NCBI RefSeq assembly: GCF_030486595.1
Contig: NZ_JAUJZH010000023.1
Span: forward strand, 61,591 to 125,590
DNA: 64,000 nt
Source of the DNA: Variovorax ginsengisoli
Lineage (GTDB): Bacteria > Pseudomonadota > Gammaproteobacteria > Burkholderiales > Burkholderiaceae_C
Direction: 5' to 3'
The position numbers and the translations under genes were made by a program. A model generated the notes under the pieces. The model saw only the letters and a list, made by a program, of their open reading frames with translations, was not told the DNA's origin and did no database searches. Below, one piece after another: positions 26,037 to 34,943 of the stretch. Position 1 is the stretch's first letter, and every line of letters starts with the position of its first letter.

Positions 26037-27725
26037 CTATTGTGTCAGCCGGGTCTCGGCGTCGGCAAACGAAACGAAGAACTCGTTGCCTTCGGGCCCG
26101 GCCGCGGACAGTGCGCGGCGTTCGTAGCCGATGGTGGCGCCGTGCCGCTCGCACAGCTCGCGGCAGAGGAACAGGCCCAGGCCGCTCGAGCGGCTCTCGG
26201 ACGAGAAGAAGGGCTCGAACAGATGCCGCTGCACCGCCGGCTCGAGCGGCGCGCCGTCGCTCCAGATCTGCAGCGTGGCCCGGCCGGCGGGGTTGAGCCG
26301 GGTCGCCACCTGGATCGAGCCGTCGCGGTCGCCGGCGTAGCGCGCCGCGTTGTCGAGCAGGTTCACGAGGATGCGGCGCAGGTGCTCGATGTCGAAGCGG
26401 ACGTCGCGGCCCGGCGCGTCGAGCACCAGCAGCACGCCCTGGCGCTGCGAATGCAGCACCCACTCCTCGGCCAGCGTGCGCACGGTGGCGTCGAGCGCCA
26501 CCTGCTCGCCCAGCGGCAGCACGCGCTGCTGCCGGGCCCGGGCGACGTCGAGCACGTCGTCGACGATGCGCGACAGGCGCTGGGCGTTCTGCTGCACCAT
26601 GGTGGTCAGCTGGCGGTGCGCCGGGTCGACCAGGTCCTCGGCCAGCAGGGCGCTGGCCTGGGTGATCGCGGCCAGCGGATTGCGGATCTCGTGCGCCACG
26701 GCGGCCGACATGCGGCCCATGGCGGCCAGCTTCTCGGTCCGGATGCGGGCCTCGAGCTCGCGCAGGTCCTGCAGGAACATCACGCACAGGCTCTCGGAGT
26801 TCGGGTCCGGCGAGCGGGTCAGCCGGGTGCGCACCCGCACCTCGCGCGCCGCACCCTGGGCCTGGGCGACCGGGATCTCCTTCGACTGCGGACTGCGTCG
26901 GGCAAAAGTCTGTCGCGCCAGCGCGGCCAGCGCGACCCAGGCCGGGTGGGCGTCGAGCTTGAACGGCAGCTCCATCTGGGCCAGGCCCTGGCCCAGGATC
27001 GCATCGGCGGCGGGGTTGGCGGCATGGACCTGACCCTCCGAATCGAGCACCAGCACGCCTTCACTGAGGGTCTCGATCACCAGGTCGTTGACCAGCGCGT
27101 GCATCTGCGCCGCGCTGCGGTTGCGCTGGGCCAGCGCTTCCTCGCGCGTGAGCCGGCGGGCCATCTCGTGGGCGATCAGCGCGACCACGAACAGGCCGGT
27201 GCCGGTCAGCGCCGCCTGCACGAAGCGCGGCGAGGTGTCGGCCGGCTGTTCGAGCCAGTACCAGGTTGCGTGGCCCAGCAGCAGCAGGGTGGCGGCCGCG
27301 GTGGTGCCGAGACCGACGGCGCCGCTGCCCAGCACGGCTCCCATCAGCACGGGCAGCGCGAACAGCGGCGAATAATTGATGCCCCCGACCTGCAGCACCT
27401 GCAGCGCGGCGAAGACCACGAGATCGATGCCGATGGTCGCGAGCCAGGTCCGGCCCAGGCTGCGGATCTGCTGCACCGGCGCATAGCGCGCGGCCAGCAG
27501 GGTGGCGACCAGATAGCCGGCGCACAGGGCGACGGTGGCCGATTGGGTCGCCTGTCCGAGCACGAAGGCCAGCGCCTGGAGCAGCAGCAGCACCATCGCC
27601 ACGAAGCAGCGCGCGGCCACGAAGCCACGCCACAGGCGCTTCAGCGCGGTGCTCTGGCCGTCGAAGTGTTCGAGCGAACTCCAGTCGGTCGCCGGCTCGC
27701 CCCGGGCACGCAGGAGCGCGGTCAT
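26037..27725 (-). CDS. Sensor histidine kinase, PilS-like
   Basis: Inner-membrane sensor kinase of 562 residues. About six membrane segments lie in residues 40-200, followed by a PAS-like region (about 215-320), a HisKA dimerisation domain with AAVAHEIRNPLAAI (His345) and a HATPase domain with NLLDNAARYA and SGLGLFLCRELCERHGA. The polytopic N-terminus and PAS domain match PilS rather than NtrB. It is the upstream partner of the adjacent regulator. Confidence 0.9.
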   Translation of the reverse strand: MTALLRARGEPATDWSSLEHFDGQSTALKRLWRGFVAARCFVAMVLLLLQALAFVLGQATQSATVALCAGYLVATLLAARYAPVQQIRSLGRTWLATIGIDLVVFAALQVLQVGGINYSPLFALPVLMGAVLGSGAVGLGTTAAATLLLLGHATWYWLEQPADTSPRFVQAALTGTGLFVVALIAHEMARRLTREEALAQRNRSAAQMHALVNDLVIETLSEGVLVLDSEGQVHAANPAADAILGQGLAQMELPFKLDAHPAWVALAALARQTFARRSPQSKEIPVAQAQGAAREVRVRTRLTRSPDPNSESLCVMFLQDLRELEARIRTEKLAAMGRMSAAVAHEIRNPLAAITQASALLAEDLVDPAHRQLTTMVQQNAQRLSRIVDDVLDVARARQQRVLPLGEQVALDATVRTLAEEWVLHSQRQGVLLVLDAPGRDVRFDIEHLRRILVNLLDNAARYAGDRDGSIQVATRLNPAGRATLQIWSDGAPLEPAVQRHLFEPFFSSESRSSGLGLFLCRELCERHGATIGYERRALSAAGPEGNEFFVSFADAETRLTQ

Positions 27726-27747
27726 GGCAGGCGCGGCGCGGGCTGTT

Positions 27748-27984
27748 TCATCGGCTCGCGGCCTGGCGGTGGGCGACGCTGCAGAACACGGCGCCGTCAG
27801 GGCCGGCGATCGCGTCGGCGGCGGGCAGGTGGAGGCCGCAGTGGGCGCAGCGGACCATGGCCTGCGGCGCGCCGACGGCGGGGGGTTTTTGCGGCGGCGG
27901 GCGCGATTGCATCTCTTCGCGCCGATTCTTGCGCCAGAGCCAGACCGCGATGAAGACCACCGCGAAGACGAGCAGGTATTTCAT
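27748..27984 (-). CDS. PP0621-family small membrane protein
   Basis: A 78-residue protein with one N-terminal membrane segment (MKYLLVFAVVFIAVWLWRK), a Pro/Gln-rich linker and a small cysteine motif CAHCG with a third Cys in AVFCSVAHRQ that may bind a metal. It matches the PP0621 family, whose function is unknown. Its ATG overlaps the stop of the cytochrome assembly gene, so they are coupled. Confidence 0.82.
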   Translation of the reverse strand: MKYLLVFAVVFIAVWLWRKNRREEMQSRPPPQKPPAVGAPQAMVRCAHCGLHLPAADAIAGPDGAVFCSVAHRQAASR

Positions 27985-28790
27985 GAGATGGCGCGAGAAA
28001 GAACGACTTCGAGCACGAAGCGCGAGCCCACGTAGGCCAGCAGCAGCAGCGCCGAGCCCGCGTAGAGGACCCGCCGCGCGGTGCGTCCGCGCCAGCCGAA
28101 ACGGGCGCGGCCGGTCAGGAGGATCGCGAACGTGAGCCAGGCCAGCACCGAGAAGACGGTCTTGTGGTCCCACTTCCAGCCGCGCACCGCGCCGCCGTAC
28201 AGCGTCTCGCTGAACAGCAGGCCGGCCAGCAGCGTGGCCGACAGCAGCACGAAGCCCGCGGTCACGAAGCGGAAGGTGAGCCGTTCCATCGTCAGCAGCG
28301 GGACGCCGCCCTGCGGTTCGGCCGCCAGCCGGATCTGCTTTTCGGCCCGCGTCATGAGCCAGGCGTGGACCACGGCGGCGCCGAACAGGCCGTAGGAAGC
28401 GATGCCCAGCGCCAGGTGCAGCGGCAGCCACGGCGAGGCCGAGACATGCAGCGGCGTGCCGGGCAACAGCACGGCCAGCATCACGGCGACCGCGCCCAGC
28501 ACCGCCAGCGCGCGGCGCACCTTGAGCTGGGGATAGAGGCTGCTTTCGATGGCGTAGACCGTCAACACCAGCCAGGCCGTCACCGAAATCGCCGGCGCGA
28601 AGCCGAAGCGCGGCGTGCCGCCGGCCAGCCCGGTGGCCAGCGTCAGGCCGTGCAGCAGCCAGGCCAGCGCCAGCAGCCACTGGGTCGAGGAGCGGCTGAG
28701 GCGGGAGGCGGCGGCGGCGGTGACGCCATAGGCGGCGGCGGTGGCGATGCCCAGTGCCACGCCGAGCGGGGAGGGGATCGCTAAAATCAT
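27981..28790 (-). CDS. CcsA/YpjD-family cytochrome c assembly membrane protein
   Basis: Polytopic inner-membrane protein of 269 residues with about eight hydrophobic segments. It has the family tryptophan-histidine segment WKWDHKTVFSVLAWL and HAWLM, candidates for heme contacts. YpjD/CcsA proteins take part in heme handling for cytochrome c. ATG 28790 (MILAIPSPLG) is preferred over an upstream in-frame ATG that would add a basic extension. It is divergent from ffh, with 80 bases between start codons. Confidence 0.85.
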   Translation of the reverse strand: MILAIPSPLGVALGIATAAAYGVTAAAASRLSRSSTQWLLALAWLLHGLTLATGLAGGTPRFGFAPAISVTAWLVLTVYAIESSLYPQLKVRRALAVLGAVAVMLAVLLPGTPLHVSASPWLPLHLALGIASYGLFGAAVVHAWLMTRAEKQIRLAAEPQGGVPLLTMERLTFRFVTAGFVLLSATLLAGLLFSETLYGGAVRGWKWDHKTVFSVLAWLTFAILLTGRARFGWRGRTARRVLYAGSALLLLAYVGSRFVLEVVLSRAIS

Positions 28791-28870
28791 CGGCTGGAGT
28801 TTAGCTTCTCGCCTTCTGCGGAATGCCGCCGCTCCCGTCTTCATACCGGTCCCGTCCAGCGGGAAGCATC

Positions 28871-30253
28871 ATGGCCAGCGCCCTCACAGAAAAATTCTCC
28901 CGCCTCGTCAAACAGGTCAGCGGCCAGGCCCGCATCACCGAAAGCAACGTCCAGGACATGCTGCGCGAGGTGCGCATGGCCCTGCTCGAGGCCGACGTCG
29001 CGCTGCCGGTGGTGCGCGACTTCGTCGCCCGCGTCAAGGAAAAGGCGCTCGGCCAGGAGGTGCTGGGCTCGCTGAAGCCCGGCCAGGCGCTGGTCGGCAT
29101 CGTGAACCGCGAACTCGCCGCCACCATGGGCGAGGGCGTGGCCGACATCAACCTCGCCGCCCAGCCGCCGGCCGTCATCCTGATGGCCGGCCTGCAGGGC
29201 GCCGGCAAGACCACCACCACCGCCAAGCTGGCCAAGCACCTGATCGAGAAGCGCAAGAAGAAGGTGCTGACCGTGTCCGGCGACGTCTACCGGCCGGCCG
29301 CCATCGAGCAGCTCAAGACGGTGACGAAGCAGGCCGGCGCCGAATGGTTCCCGAGCACGCCCGACCAGAAGCCGCTCGACATCGCGCGAGCCGCGCTCGA
29401 CCACGCCAAGCGGCACTTCTTCGACGTGCTGCTGGTCGACACCGCCGGCCGCCTCGCCATCGACGAGGTGCTGATGCAGGAAATCCAGCAGCTGCACGCG
29501 GCGCTGGACCCGGTCGAGACGCTGTTCGTGGTCGACGCGATGCAGGGCCAGGACGCGATCAACACCGCCAAGGCCTTCAAGGAAGCGCTGCCGCTGACCG
29601 GCATCATCCTGACCAAGACCGACGGCGACTCGCGCGGCGGGGCCGCGCTGTCGGTGCGGCAGGTCACGGGCGTGCCGATCAAGTTCGCCGGCGTGAGCGA
29701 GAAGATCGATGGCCTCGAGGTCTTCGATGCCGAGCGCCATGCCGGCCGCATCCTGGGCATGGGCGACATCGTCGCGCTGGTCGAGCAGGTCACGGCCGGG
29801 GTCGACGTGGCGGCGGCGCAGAAGCTGGCGGCCAAGGTCAAGAGCGGCGTCGGTTTCGACCTGAACGACTTCCTCGGCCAGCTGCAGCAGATGAAGCAGA
29901 TGGGCGGGTTGTCGAGCATCATGGACAAGCTGCCCGCCCAGATGGCGGCCAAGGCCACCGAGGCCGACATGACCCGGGCCGAGCGCGACATCCGGCGCAA
30001 GGAAGGGATCATCAACAGCATGACGCCGCAGGAGCGGCGCAAGCCCGAGCTGCTCAAGGCCACCCGCAAGCGCCGCATCGCCGCCGGCGCCGGGGTTCAG
30101 GTGCAGGAAGTGAACCGGCTGCTCAACGAGTTCGAGCAGATGCAGACCATGATGAAGAAGATGAAGGGCGGCGGCCTCATGAAGATGATGAAGCGCATGG
30201 GTGGCATGAAGGGCATGCCGCCGATGGGCGGGGGCGGGATGCCGCGCTTCTGA
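28871..30253 (+). CDS. ffh: Signal recognition particle protein Ffh
   Basis: SRP54 GTPase that binds signal sequences cotranslationally. The 460 residues contain the N-terminal helical domain, G1 motif GLQGAGKTTTTAKLA, DTAGRL, TKTDGDSRGG, and a methionine-rich C-terminal M domain (QMKQMGG ... MMKKMKGGGLMKMMKRMGGMKGM). The ATG at 28871 gives the standard start MASALTEKF. Confidence 0.96.
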   Translation: MASALTEKFSRLVKQVSGQARITESNVQDMLREVRMALLEADVALPVVRDFVARVKEKALGQEVLGSLKPGQALVGIVNRELAATMGEGVADINLAAQPPAVILMAGLQGAGKTTTTAKLAKHLIEKRKKKVLTVSGDVYRPAAIEQLKTVTKQAGAEWFPSTPDQKPLDIARAALDHAKRHFFDVLLVDTAGRLAIDEVLMQEIQQLHAALDPVETLFVVDAMQGQDAINTAKAFKEALPLTGIILTKTDGDSRGGAALSVRQVTGVPIKFAGVSEKIDGLEVFDAERHAGRILGMGDIVALVEQVTAGVDVAAAQKLAAKVKSGVGFDLNDFLGQLQQMKQMGGLSSIMDKLPAQMAAKATEADMTRAERDIRRKEGIINSMTPQERRKPELLKATRKRRIAAGAGVQVQEVNRLLNEFEQMQTMMKKMKGGGLMKMMKRMGGMKGMPPMGGGGMPRF

Positions 30254-30310
30254 GCCCTGGGGTTCGCGCAAGGCGCCCTTTCCCTTTCTGGCGCTGGTCT
30301 GCAGGGGTGC

Positions 30311-30406
30311 GTGCCGAGGGCACCGGGTGGCCCCCTCCGCTCATGTCCCCCGGCCTGCGGCCTCCTCCTTTACTTCGCTGCGGGGGCCGCCCGGTGCCCT
30401 CGGCAC
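30311..30406 (-). repeat. 96-nt hairpin repeat, copy 1 (minus orientation)
   Basis: Two 25-base arms (30311-30335 and 30382-30406) pair along their whole length with one G-T wobble, closing a 46-base loop. The loop, read on the minus strand, is closely similar to the loop of the second copy and contains an inner mini-hairpin ggcc-gca-ggcc. The 30254-30591 gap (338 bases) consists mainly of this element and its partner. Confidence 0.85.
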
Positions 30407-30452
30407 GGGTAGCGCCGTGGAGTGCTGGCTGAGGATGAACCACCGGCTTGAC

Positions 30453-30548
30453 GGCTCACGCCGATGGTGTGCTCTGCGCAGCGAAATAAAGGAGGAGCCC
30501 GAAGGGCGGGGGACATTCGCGGAGCAGAGTACGCCGTCGACGTGAGCC
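30453..30548 (+). repeat. 96-nt hairpin repeat, copy 2 (plus orientation)
   Basis: Arms of 25 bases (30453-30477 and 30524-30548) pair with 21 Watson-Crick pairs, three G-T wobbles and one mismatch around a 46-base loop. The arm sequence is unrelated to that of copy 1, but the loop is conserved. The inner mini-hairpin is gccc-gaa-gggc, a compensated change relative to copy 1. Confidence 0.85.
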
Positions 30549-30591
30549 CGCCCCGAACCAATAGCGTCGTATCGAATCCAGGCGCTCGGAT

Positions 30592-30930
30592 TCATCCTGA
30601 GTGAGCGCTCAGGTTCAGCGCGACCACGCCGCCGACGACCATGAGCAGCCCCGTGATGCGAAGCGCGGTAGCCGCCTCGCCGAACCAGATGATTCCGGCG
30701 ATGGCCGTGAGCGCCGTGGCGCTCCCGGCCCAGACCGCATAGGTCAGGCCGATCTCCAGATGCCTGACCGCGAGCGCCATCCACCAGATGGCGGCCGCAT
30801 AGCACGCGGCGGCTGCCAGCGAGGGAAGAAGCAGCGTGAAGCCCGCGGCATGGCGAAGCGCCAGCGTGCCGAGCACTTCCGCGGCTACGCTGGCCGCGAG
30901 GATCAGCCAGGCAATGGTTTGTTGACGCAC
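30592..30930 (-). CDS. Small multidrug resistance (SMR) family transporter
   Basis: Four-helix drug/proton antiporter of 112 residues. It has four hydrophobic segments, the membrane glutamate in SVAAEVLGT (Glu18, equivalent to Glu14 of EmrE), and AVWAGSATALTAIAGIIWFGE. I chose GTG 30930 because GGAGG lies just upstream and the length then matches the family; a longer ATG start at 31062 would add a polar 44-residue leader not seen in SMR proteins. SugE/Gdx guanidinium exporters are the main alternative. Confidence 0.85.
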   Translation of the reverse strand: MRQQTIAWLILAASVAAEVLGTLALRHAAGFTLLLPSLAAAACYAAAIWWMALAVRHLEIGLTYAVWAGSATALTAIAGIIWFGEAATALRITGLLMVVGGVVALNLSAHSG

Positions 30931-31030
30931 GGACACCTCCGCGTCCGGCGCCGATACCGGGCGCGAAGACGGGCGGATGGCGGTACCCGGGTGCGCCATG
31001 GTAGCTGGGCATCGGCCGCAGCCACCAACG

Positions 31031-31057
31031 AAAAAGCCCCGCATCGCGGGGCTTTTT
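31031..31057 (-). terminator. Bidirectional intrinsic terminator after opgH
   Basis: Seven-bp GC stem gccccgc/gcggggc (31036-31042 and 31046-31052) with A5 before and T5 after, so it works on either strand. It lies 20 bases past the opgH stop codon. Confidence 0.88.
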
Positions 31058-31076
31058 CTCAAAGGCTAGAACCTGC

Positions 31077-33074
31077 TCAGGCCGCAACCGGCCGCGACAG
31101 CCGAAGCGCATGCATCCAGGCCCTGCGCAGCACCGCAGGCGAGCGCGATTCCTCGGGGATCAGCAGGAAGCCGCGTTCGCGCAGCGCGATGCCGAAGCCG
31201 ATCTGGCTGGTCAGCACCGTCAGCGGGATCGCCAGCAGCAGCGGCAGGCCCACCGGCATCAGCCAGGTGAGGGCGCTGGCGTCGATCAGCGCGATGCCGA
31301 CGGCCAGCGCGGCGATCACGAAGGACATCGGAGCCAGCTGCGAGACCGCGATGCGCCAGGACACGGCGGCGGCTTCGCGCGGGGGCGACTTCCAGTCGAG
31401 CTTGAGGCCGGTCAGGGCCACCACCACGAACAGCGAGTGGGCCAGCATGCGCACCGGGGCCTGGACGATGGCCATCGCGCTTTCGAGCGTGGCGCTCTTG
31501 AGCAGGCCGCCGATGCCGCCGAACTGGCGCTGCTCGCCGCGGATCACCACCGCGACCAGGCCCAGGATGCGCGGCAGGAACAGCAGGCAGAGGGTCCACA
31601 GCCAGAGGCCGACGAGTTCCATCGGCATCGCGAGCCAGTGCTCGACCACGCTCGAACCGGTCAGCCACAGCGCGGTGCCCAGGGTCAGGAAGGCCAGCCA
31701 CAGCGGCGCCGAGAGGTAGGCCATGGTGCCGGTGACGAACATGGCGCGGTGCACCGGGTGCAGGCCGGGCTCGGCCATCAGGCGGGCGTTCTGCAGGTTG
31801 CCCTGGCACCAGCGGCGGTCGCGCTGCAGCTCGGACAGCAGGTCCGGCGGCTGCTGCTCGTAGCTGCCGACCAGGTCGGCGACCAGCCAGACGTGGAAGC
31901 CGGCGCGGCGCATCAGCGCGGCTTCGACGAAGTCATGCGACATGATGCCGCCCGCCATGCCGCCCTTGCCCTTGATGGGCGCCAGCGCGCAGTGGTCCAT
32001 GAAGGGCTGGACGCGGATGATCGCGTTGTGGCCCCAGTAGTGCGACTCGCCGAGCTGCCAGAACTGCATGCCGAGCGTGAACAGGCGGCCCGTCATGCGC
32101 GAGGCGAACTGCTGGGCGCGGGCGTGCAGCGTGACGTGGCCGATGGCCTGGGTCGCGGTCTGGATGATGCCGGCGGTCGGGTTGGCTTCCATCAGCTTGA
32201 CCATCGAGGTCAGGCAGTCGCCGCTCATGACGCTGTCGGCGTCGAGCACGACCATGTAGCGGTAGTCCTTGCCCCAGCGGCGGCAGAAGTCGGCCACGTT
32301 GCCGGCCTTGCGGTGCGTGCGGCGGGTGCGCAGGCGGTAGTAGACCTCGACCTGCGGCTGGTTCGGGCTGTCGGCCAGCGCGGCGCGCAGGTCTTCCCAG
32401 GCGGCGCGCTCGGCGGCCGCGATCTCGGGCGTGTAGCTGTCGGACAGCACGAAGACGTCGAACTGTTTCGCGTGGCCGGTGGCGGCCACAGATTCGCAGG
32501 TGGCGCGCAGGCCGGCGAACACGGTCGCCACGTCCTCGTTGCAGATCGGCATGATGATCGCCGTCCGTGCCTCGGGGTTCATCGGATGGTCGGCGACCTG
32601 CTTGCCCGACAGCGCGTGCTTGTCACCGCGCACCGAGACATAGAAGCCCATCAGCGCGGTCACGAAACCGGTCACGACCCAGCCGGACAGCACGGCGTAG
32701 AGCGCGATCTGGCTGTATTCGAGCCACAGGTTGTCGTAGTCGGGCTGGACCCGGGCGAACAGCGTCGCGGCTGCCACCGTGCTGAGCACCGTCAGCGCCA
32801 GGAAGGCGAGGCGGCGCTGGGACGCGGCGCGCTGCCAAGGTTGCCTTGCCGAGGGCGCGGCCTGGGCGGCGGCATTGCGGCCGGCGCCGAGCTTGACCAG
32901 CAGGGCCGTGCCGATGCTGTTCCAGAAGCCGCGCCAGGGGCGGGGCGCCATGGAGCCGCGGTTGATGGGGGGGGCCGTCACCGAATTCGGGTGGCGTTCC
33001 TCGCGCAGCGGGCTGCGGTGCGAGAAATCGCTCTCGGCCAGCAGCTTCGGTTGGGCGTAGTGGGTGGGCTTCAT
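31077..33074 (-). CDS. opgH: Glucans biosynthesis glucosyltransferase H (OpgH/MdoH)
   Basis: Inner-membrane glycosyltransferase family 2 enzyme that polymerises beta-1,2-glucose for osmoregulated periplasmic glucans. The 665-residue protein has N-terminal membrane segments, the cytoplasmic catalytic domain with aspartates in VLSDSYTP and VVLDADSVMSG (about 275-280) and the QRDRRW motif (about 416-421), then about six C-terminal membrane segments. ATG 33074 starts MKPTHYAQPKL. The usual partner opgG is not adjacent. Confidence 0.92.
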   Translation of the reverse strand: MKPTHYAQPKLLAESDFSHRSPLREERHPNSVTAPPINRGSMAPRPWRGFWNSIGTALLVKLGAGRNAAAQAAPSARQPWQRAASQRRLAFLALTVLSTVAAATLFARVQPDYDNLWLEYSQIALYAVLSGWVVTGFVTALMGFYVSVRGDKHALSGKQVADHPMNPEARTAIIMPICNEDVATVFAGLRATCESVAATGHAKQFDVFVLSDSYTPEIAAAERAAWEDLRAALADSPNQPQVEVYYRLRTRRTHRKAGNVADFCRRWGKDYRYMVVLDADSVMSGDCLTSMVKLMEANPTAGIIQTATQAIGHVTLHARAQQFASRMTGRLFTLGMQFWQLGESHYWGHNAIIRVQPFMDHCALAPIKGKGGMAGGIMSHDFVEAALMRRAGFHVWLVADLVGSYEQQPPDLLSELQRDRRWCQGNLQNARLMAEPGLHPVHRAMFVTGTMAYLSAPLWLAFLTLGTALWLTGSSVVEHWLAMPMELVGLWLWTLCLLFLPRILGLVAVVIRGEQRQFGGIGGLLKSATLESAMAIVQAPVRMLAHSLFVVVALTGLKLDWKSPPREAAAVSWRIAVSQLAPMSFVIAALAVGIALIDASALTWLMPVGLPLLLAIPLTVLTSQIGFGIALRERGFLLIPEESRSPAVLRRAWMHALRLSRPVAA

Positions 33075-33079
33075 GTGCT

Positions 33080-33283
33080 TCAGCCGCGTTGCTTGTCGAA
33101 GGAGGGCGTGTCGCCGATTGCCGGAAAGCGCTTGAACACGCTCTCGGGCGCGAAATGGCCGGCGCCCGCCTGGGATGCCAGCAACTGACCCGCGGCACGG
33201 GGCCGCGAGAGGGAAAACTGCTTTTGACGCAGGCCGTCGCGCTGCGGACGCAGTGCGAAAGAGGGGCTGGTGAGTGCTGTCAT
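33080..33283 (-). CDS. Small open reading frame before opgH
   Basis: A 67-residue frame whose stop is 5 bases before the opgH ATG. It has no membrane segment, is rich in Arg, Ser and Pro, and resembles nothing I know. No clear ribosome-binding site precedes the ATG; instead a 10-bp palindrome, cctgtacagg (33284-33293), abuts it. The tight spacing to opgH is the main argument for a real gene. Confidence 0.35.
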   Translation of the reverse strand: MTALTSPSFALRPQRDGLRQKQFSLSRPRAAGQLLASQAGAGHFAPESVFKRFPAIGDTPSFDKQRG

Positions 33284-33478
33284 GCCTGTACAGGGGCAAA
33301 CCCTGTGCCAGGGCTGAAAAACCCTTTGAAATCAATCGCTTGGACTGAATTTCCGGTTTTTCGAGGGGGCTCGGACCCCAGAAAGGCCGCCAGACCCCCG
33401 AAATTGTCGCCTGGGCCCGACAGCCTGCGAGCCTGACCGACAAAACCCAATCAAATCAACAACTTGGCGTGTCGCTGG

Positions 33479-34915
33479 TCAGCGACCGTTTTCGCCCCCC
33501 GGCGACGGGGCCTCGGCCTTGAAGTGGCCGGGCGTCAGTTCGTGCTTCTGCAGCAGGCGGTAGAACTCGGTGCGGTTGCGGTCGGCCAGGCGGGCCGCGT
33601 CGGCCACGTTGCCGTCGGTCAGCTTGAGCAGGCCCACGAGATAGTCGCGCTCGAAACGCTGCTTGGCCTCGGCGTAGGTCTGGACTTCGACGCTCGGAAC
33701 GCGCAGCGCGCGCTGCACCAGCGCCAGCGGGATCAGCGGCGAGCTCGACAGCGCGCAGACCTGCTCCACCACGTTGAACAGCTGGCGCACGTTGCCGGGC
33801 CAGGAGGCGGTGGTGAGCGCCTTCAGCGCCTCGGGCGCGAAGCCCGACAGCCGCTTGCCGTACTTGGTCGACAGCCGCTGCAGGAAGTGGTTGGCCAGCA
33901 GCGGGATGTCCTCGCGCCGCGCCGACAGCGGCGGCAGGCTGAGTGTCACGACGTTGAGGCGGTAGTAAAGGTCTTCGCGGAACTGGCCGGCCTCCATCGC
34001 GGCGTCGAGGTCGCGGTGGGTGGCCGAGATGATGCGAACGTCGACCGCGATCGACTGGCTGCCGCCGAGCGGGCGCACCGCGCGCTCCTGCAGCACCCGC
34101 AGCAGCTTGACCTGCAGCGCCGGCGGCATGTCCCCGATTTCGTCGAGCAGCAGGGTGCCGCCGTCGGCCTGCTGGAACAGGCCCTTGTGGTTGGCGACCG
34201 CGTCGGTGAAGGCGCCCTTCATGTGGCCGAACAGCTCGGATTCGAGCAGCGCCTCGGGGATGGCGCCGCAATTGACCGCCACGAAGGGCTTGTCGGCGCG
34301 CGCGCTGGCGCGGTGGATGGCGCGCGCCAGCACTTCCTTGCCGGCGCCGCTGTCGCCGCGCAGCAGCACGCTGGCGTCGGACTTGGCGACCATCCGGGCC
34401 TCGGCCAGCAGCTCTGCCATGCGGTTGCTGCGGCTCACGATCTCGGCGCGCCAGCTTTCGTCGCCGCCCTTGCCGGGCGCGGCGGCCGGCGCGCCCAGGG
34501 CCAGCGCCTGGCCGATCTTCTCGAGCAGCTCGCGGGCGTCGTACGGCTTGGTGAGGTAGGTGAAGACCCCGCGCGCCGTGGCCTCGACCGCGTCGGGAAT
34601 GGTGCCGTGCGCGGTCAGCAGGATCACCGGCAGGGTCGGATGGCGCTTGCGGATCTCGTCGAACAGTGCCAGGCCGTCGCGGCCCGGCAGGCGGACATCG
34701 GAGAGCACCAGCTGGGGATGTTCGATCTCGAGCTGGGTCAGCGCCGACTCGGCCGAGGTCACGGCCGTGACCTGGTAGCCGGCCGACATCAGCCGCATCG
34801 ACAGCAGGCGCAGCATGTCGGCGTCGTCGTCGACCACCAGCAGGCGGGCGCCGCGGGCCGTCGGGACCGCGGCAGTATCGGGCGGCTTCGGTGCCGGGGG
34901 CGGCGCGCTGCTCAT
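33479..34915 (-). CDS. Sigma-54-dependent response regulator, GlrR/QseF-like
   Basis: The 478-residue activator has a receiver domain (about 24-140, Asp73 in LSDVRLP), an AAA+ domain with Walker A GDSGAGKE, the sigma-54 loop GAFTDA (234-239) where GAFTGA is usual, and a C-terminal region with DGNVADAARLADRNRTEFYRLLQKHEL that is nearly the E. coli GlrR end. It is the third gene of a kinase-lipoprotein-regulator set. In enterics GlrR activates the small RNAs GlmY and GlmZ; whether that holds here is unknown. Confidence 0.9.
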   Translation of the reverse strand: MSSAPPPAPKPPDTAAVPTARGARLLVVDDDADMLRLLSMRLMSAGYQVTAVTSAESALTQLEIEHPQLVLSDVRLPGRDGLALFDEIRKRHPTLPVILLTAHGTIPDAVEATARGVFTYLTKPYDARELLEKIGQALALGAPAAAPGKGGDESWRAEIVSRSNRMAELLAEARMVAKSDASVLLRGDSGAGKEVLARAIHRASARADKPFVAVNCGAIPEALLESELFGHMKGAFTDAVANHKGLFQQADGGTLLLDEIGDMPPALQVKLLRVLQERAVRPLGGSQSIAVDVRIISATHRDLDAAMEAGQFREDLYYRLNVVTLSLPPLSARREDIPLLANHFLQRLSTKYGKRLSGFAPEALKALTTASWPGNVRQLFNVVEQVCALSSSPLIPLALVQRALRVPSVEVQTYAEAKQRFERDYLVGLLKLTDGNVADAARLADRNRTEFYRLLQKHELTPGHFKAEAPSPGGENGR

Positions 34916-34943
34916 GAAGGGACCTTCGTGCTTCGCATTGCGC

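Noticed and set aside
30601..31719. Plus-strand frame across the SMR gene and opgH end
   Set aside because: It crosses a strong bidirectional terminator, has no domain, and opposes two well-supported genes.
33284..33293. Palindrome cctgtacagg as a LexA box
   Set aside because: The LexA pattern ctgt-N8-acag needs a spacer; the two halves are contiguous here.
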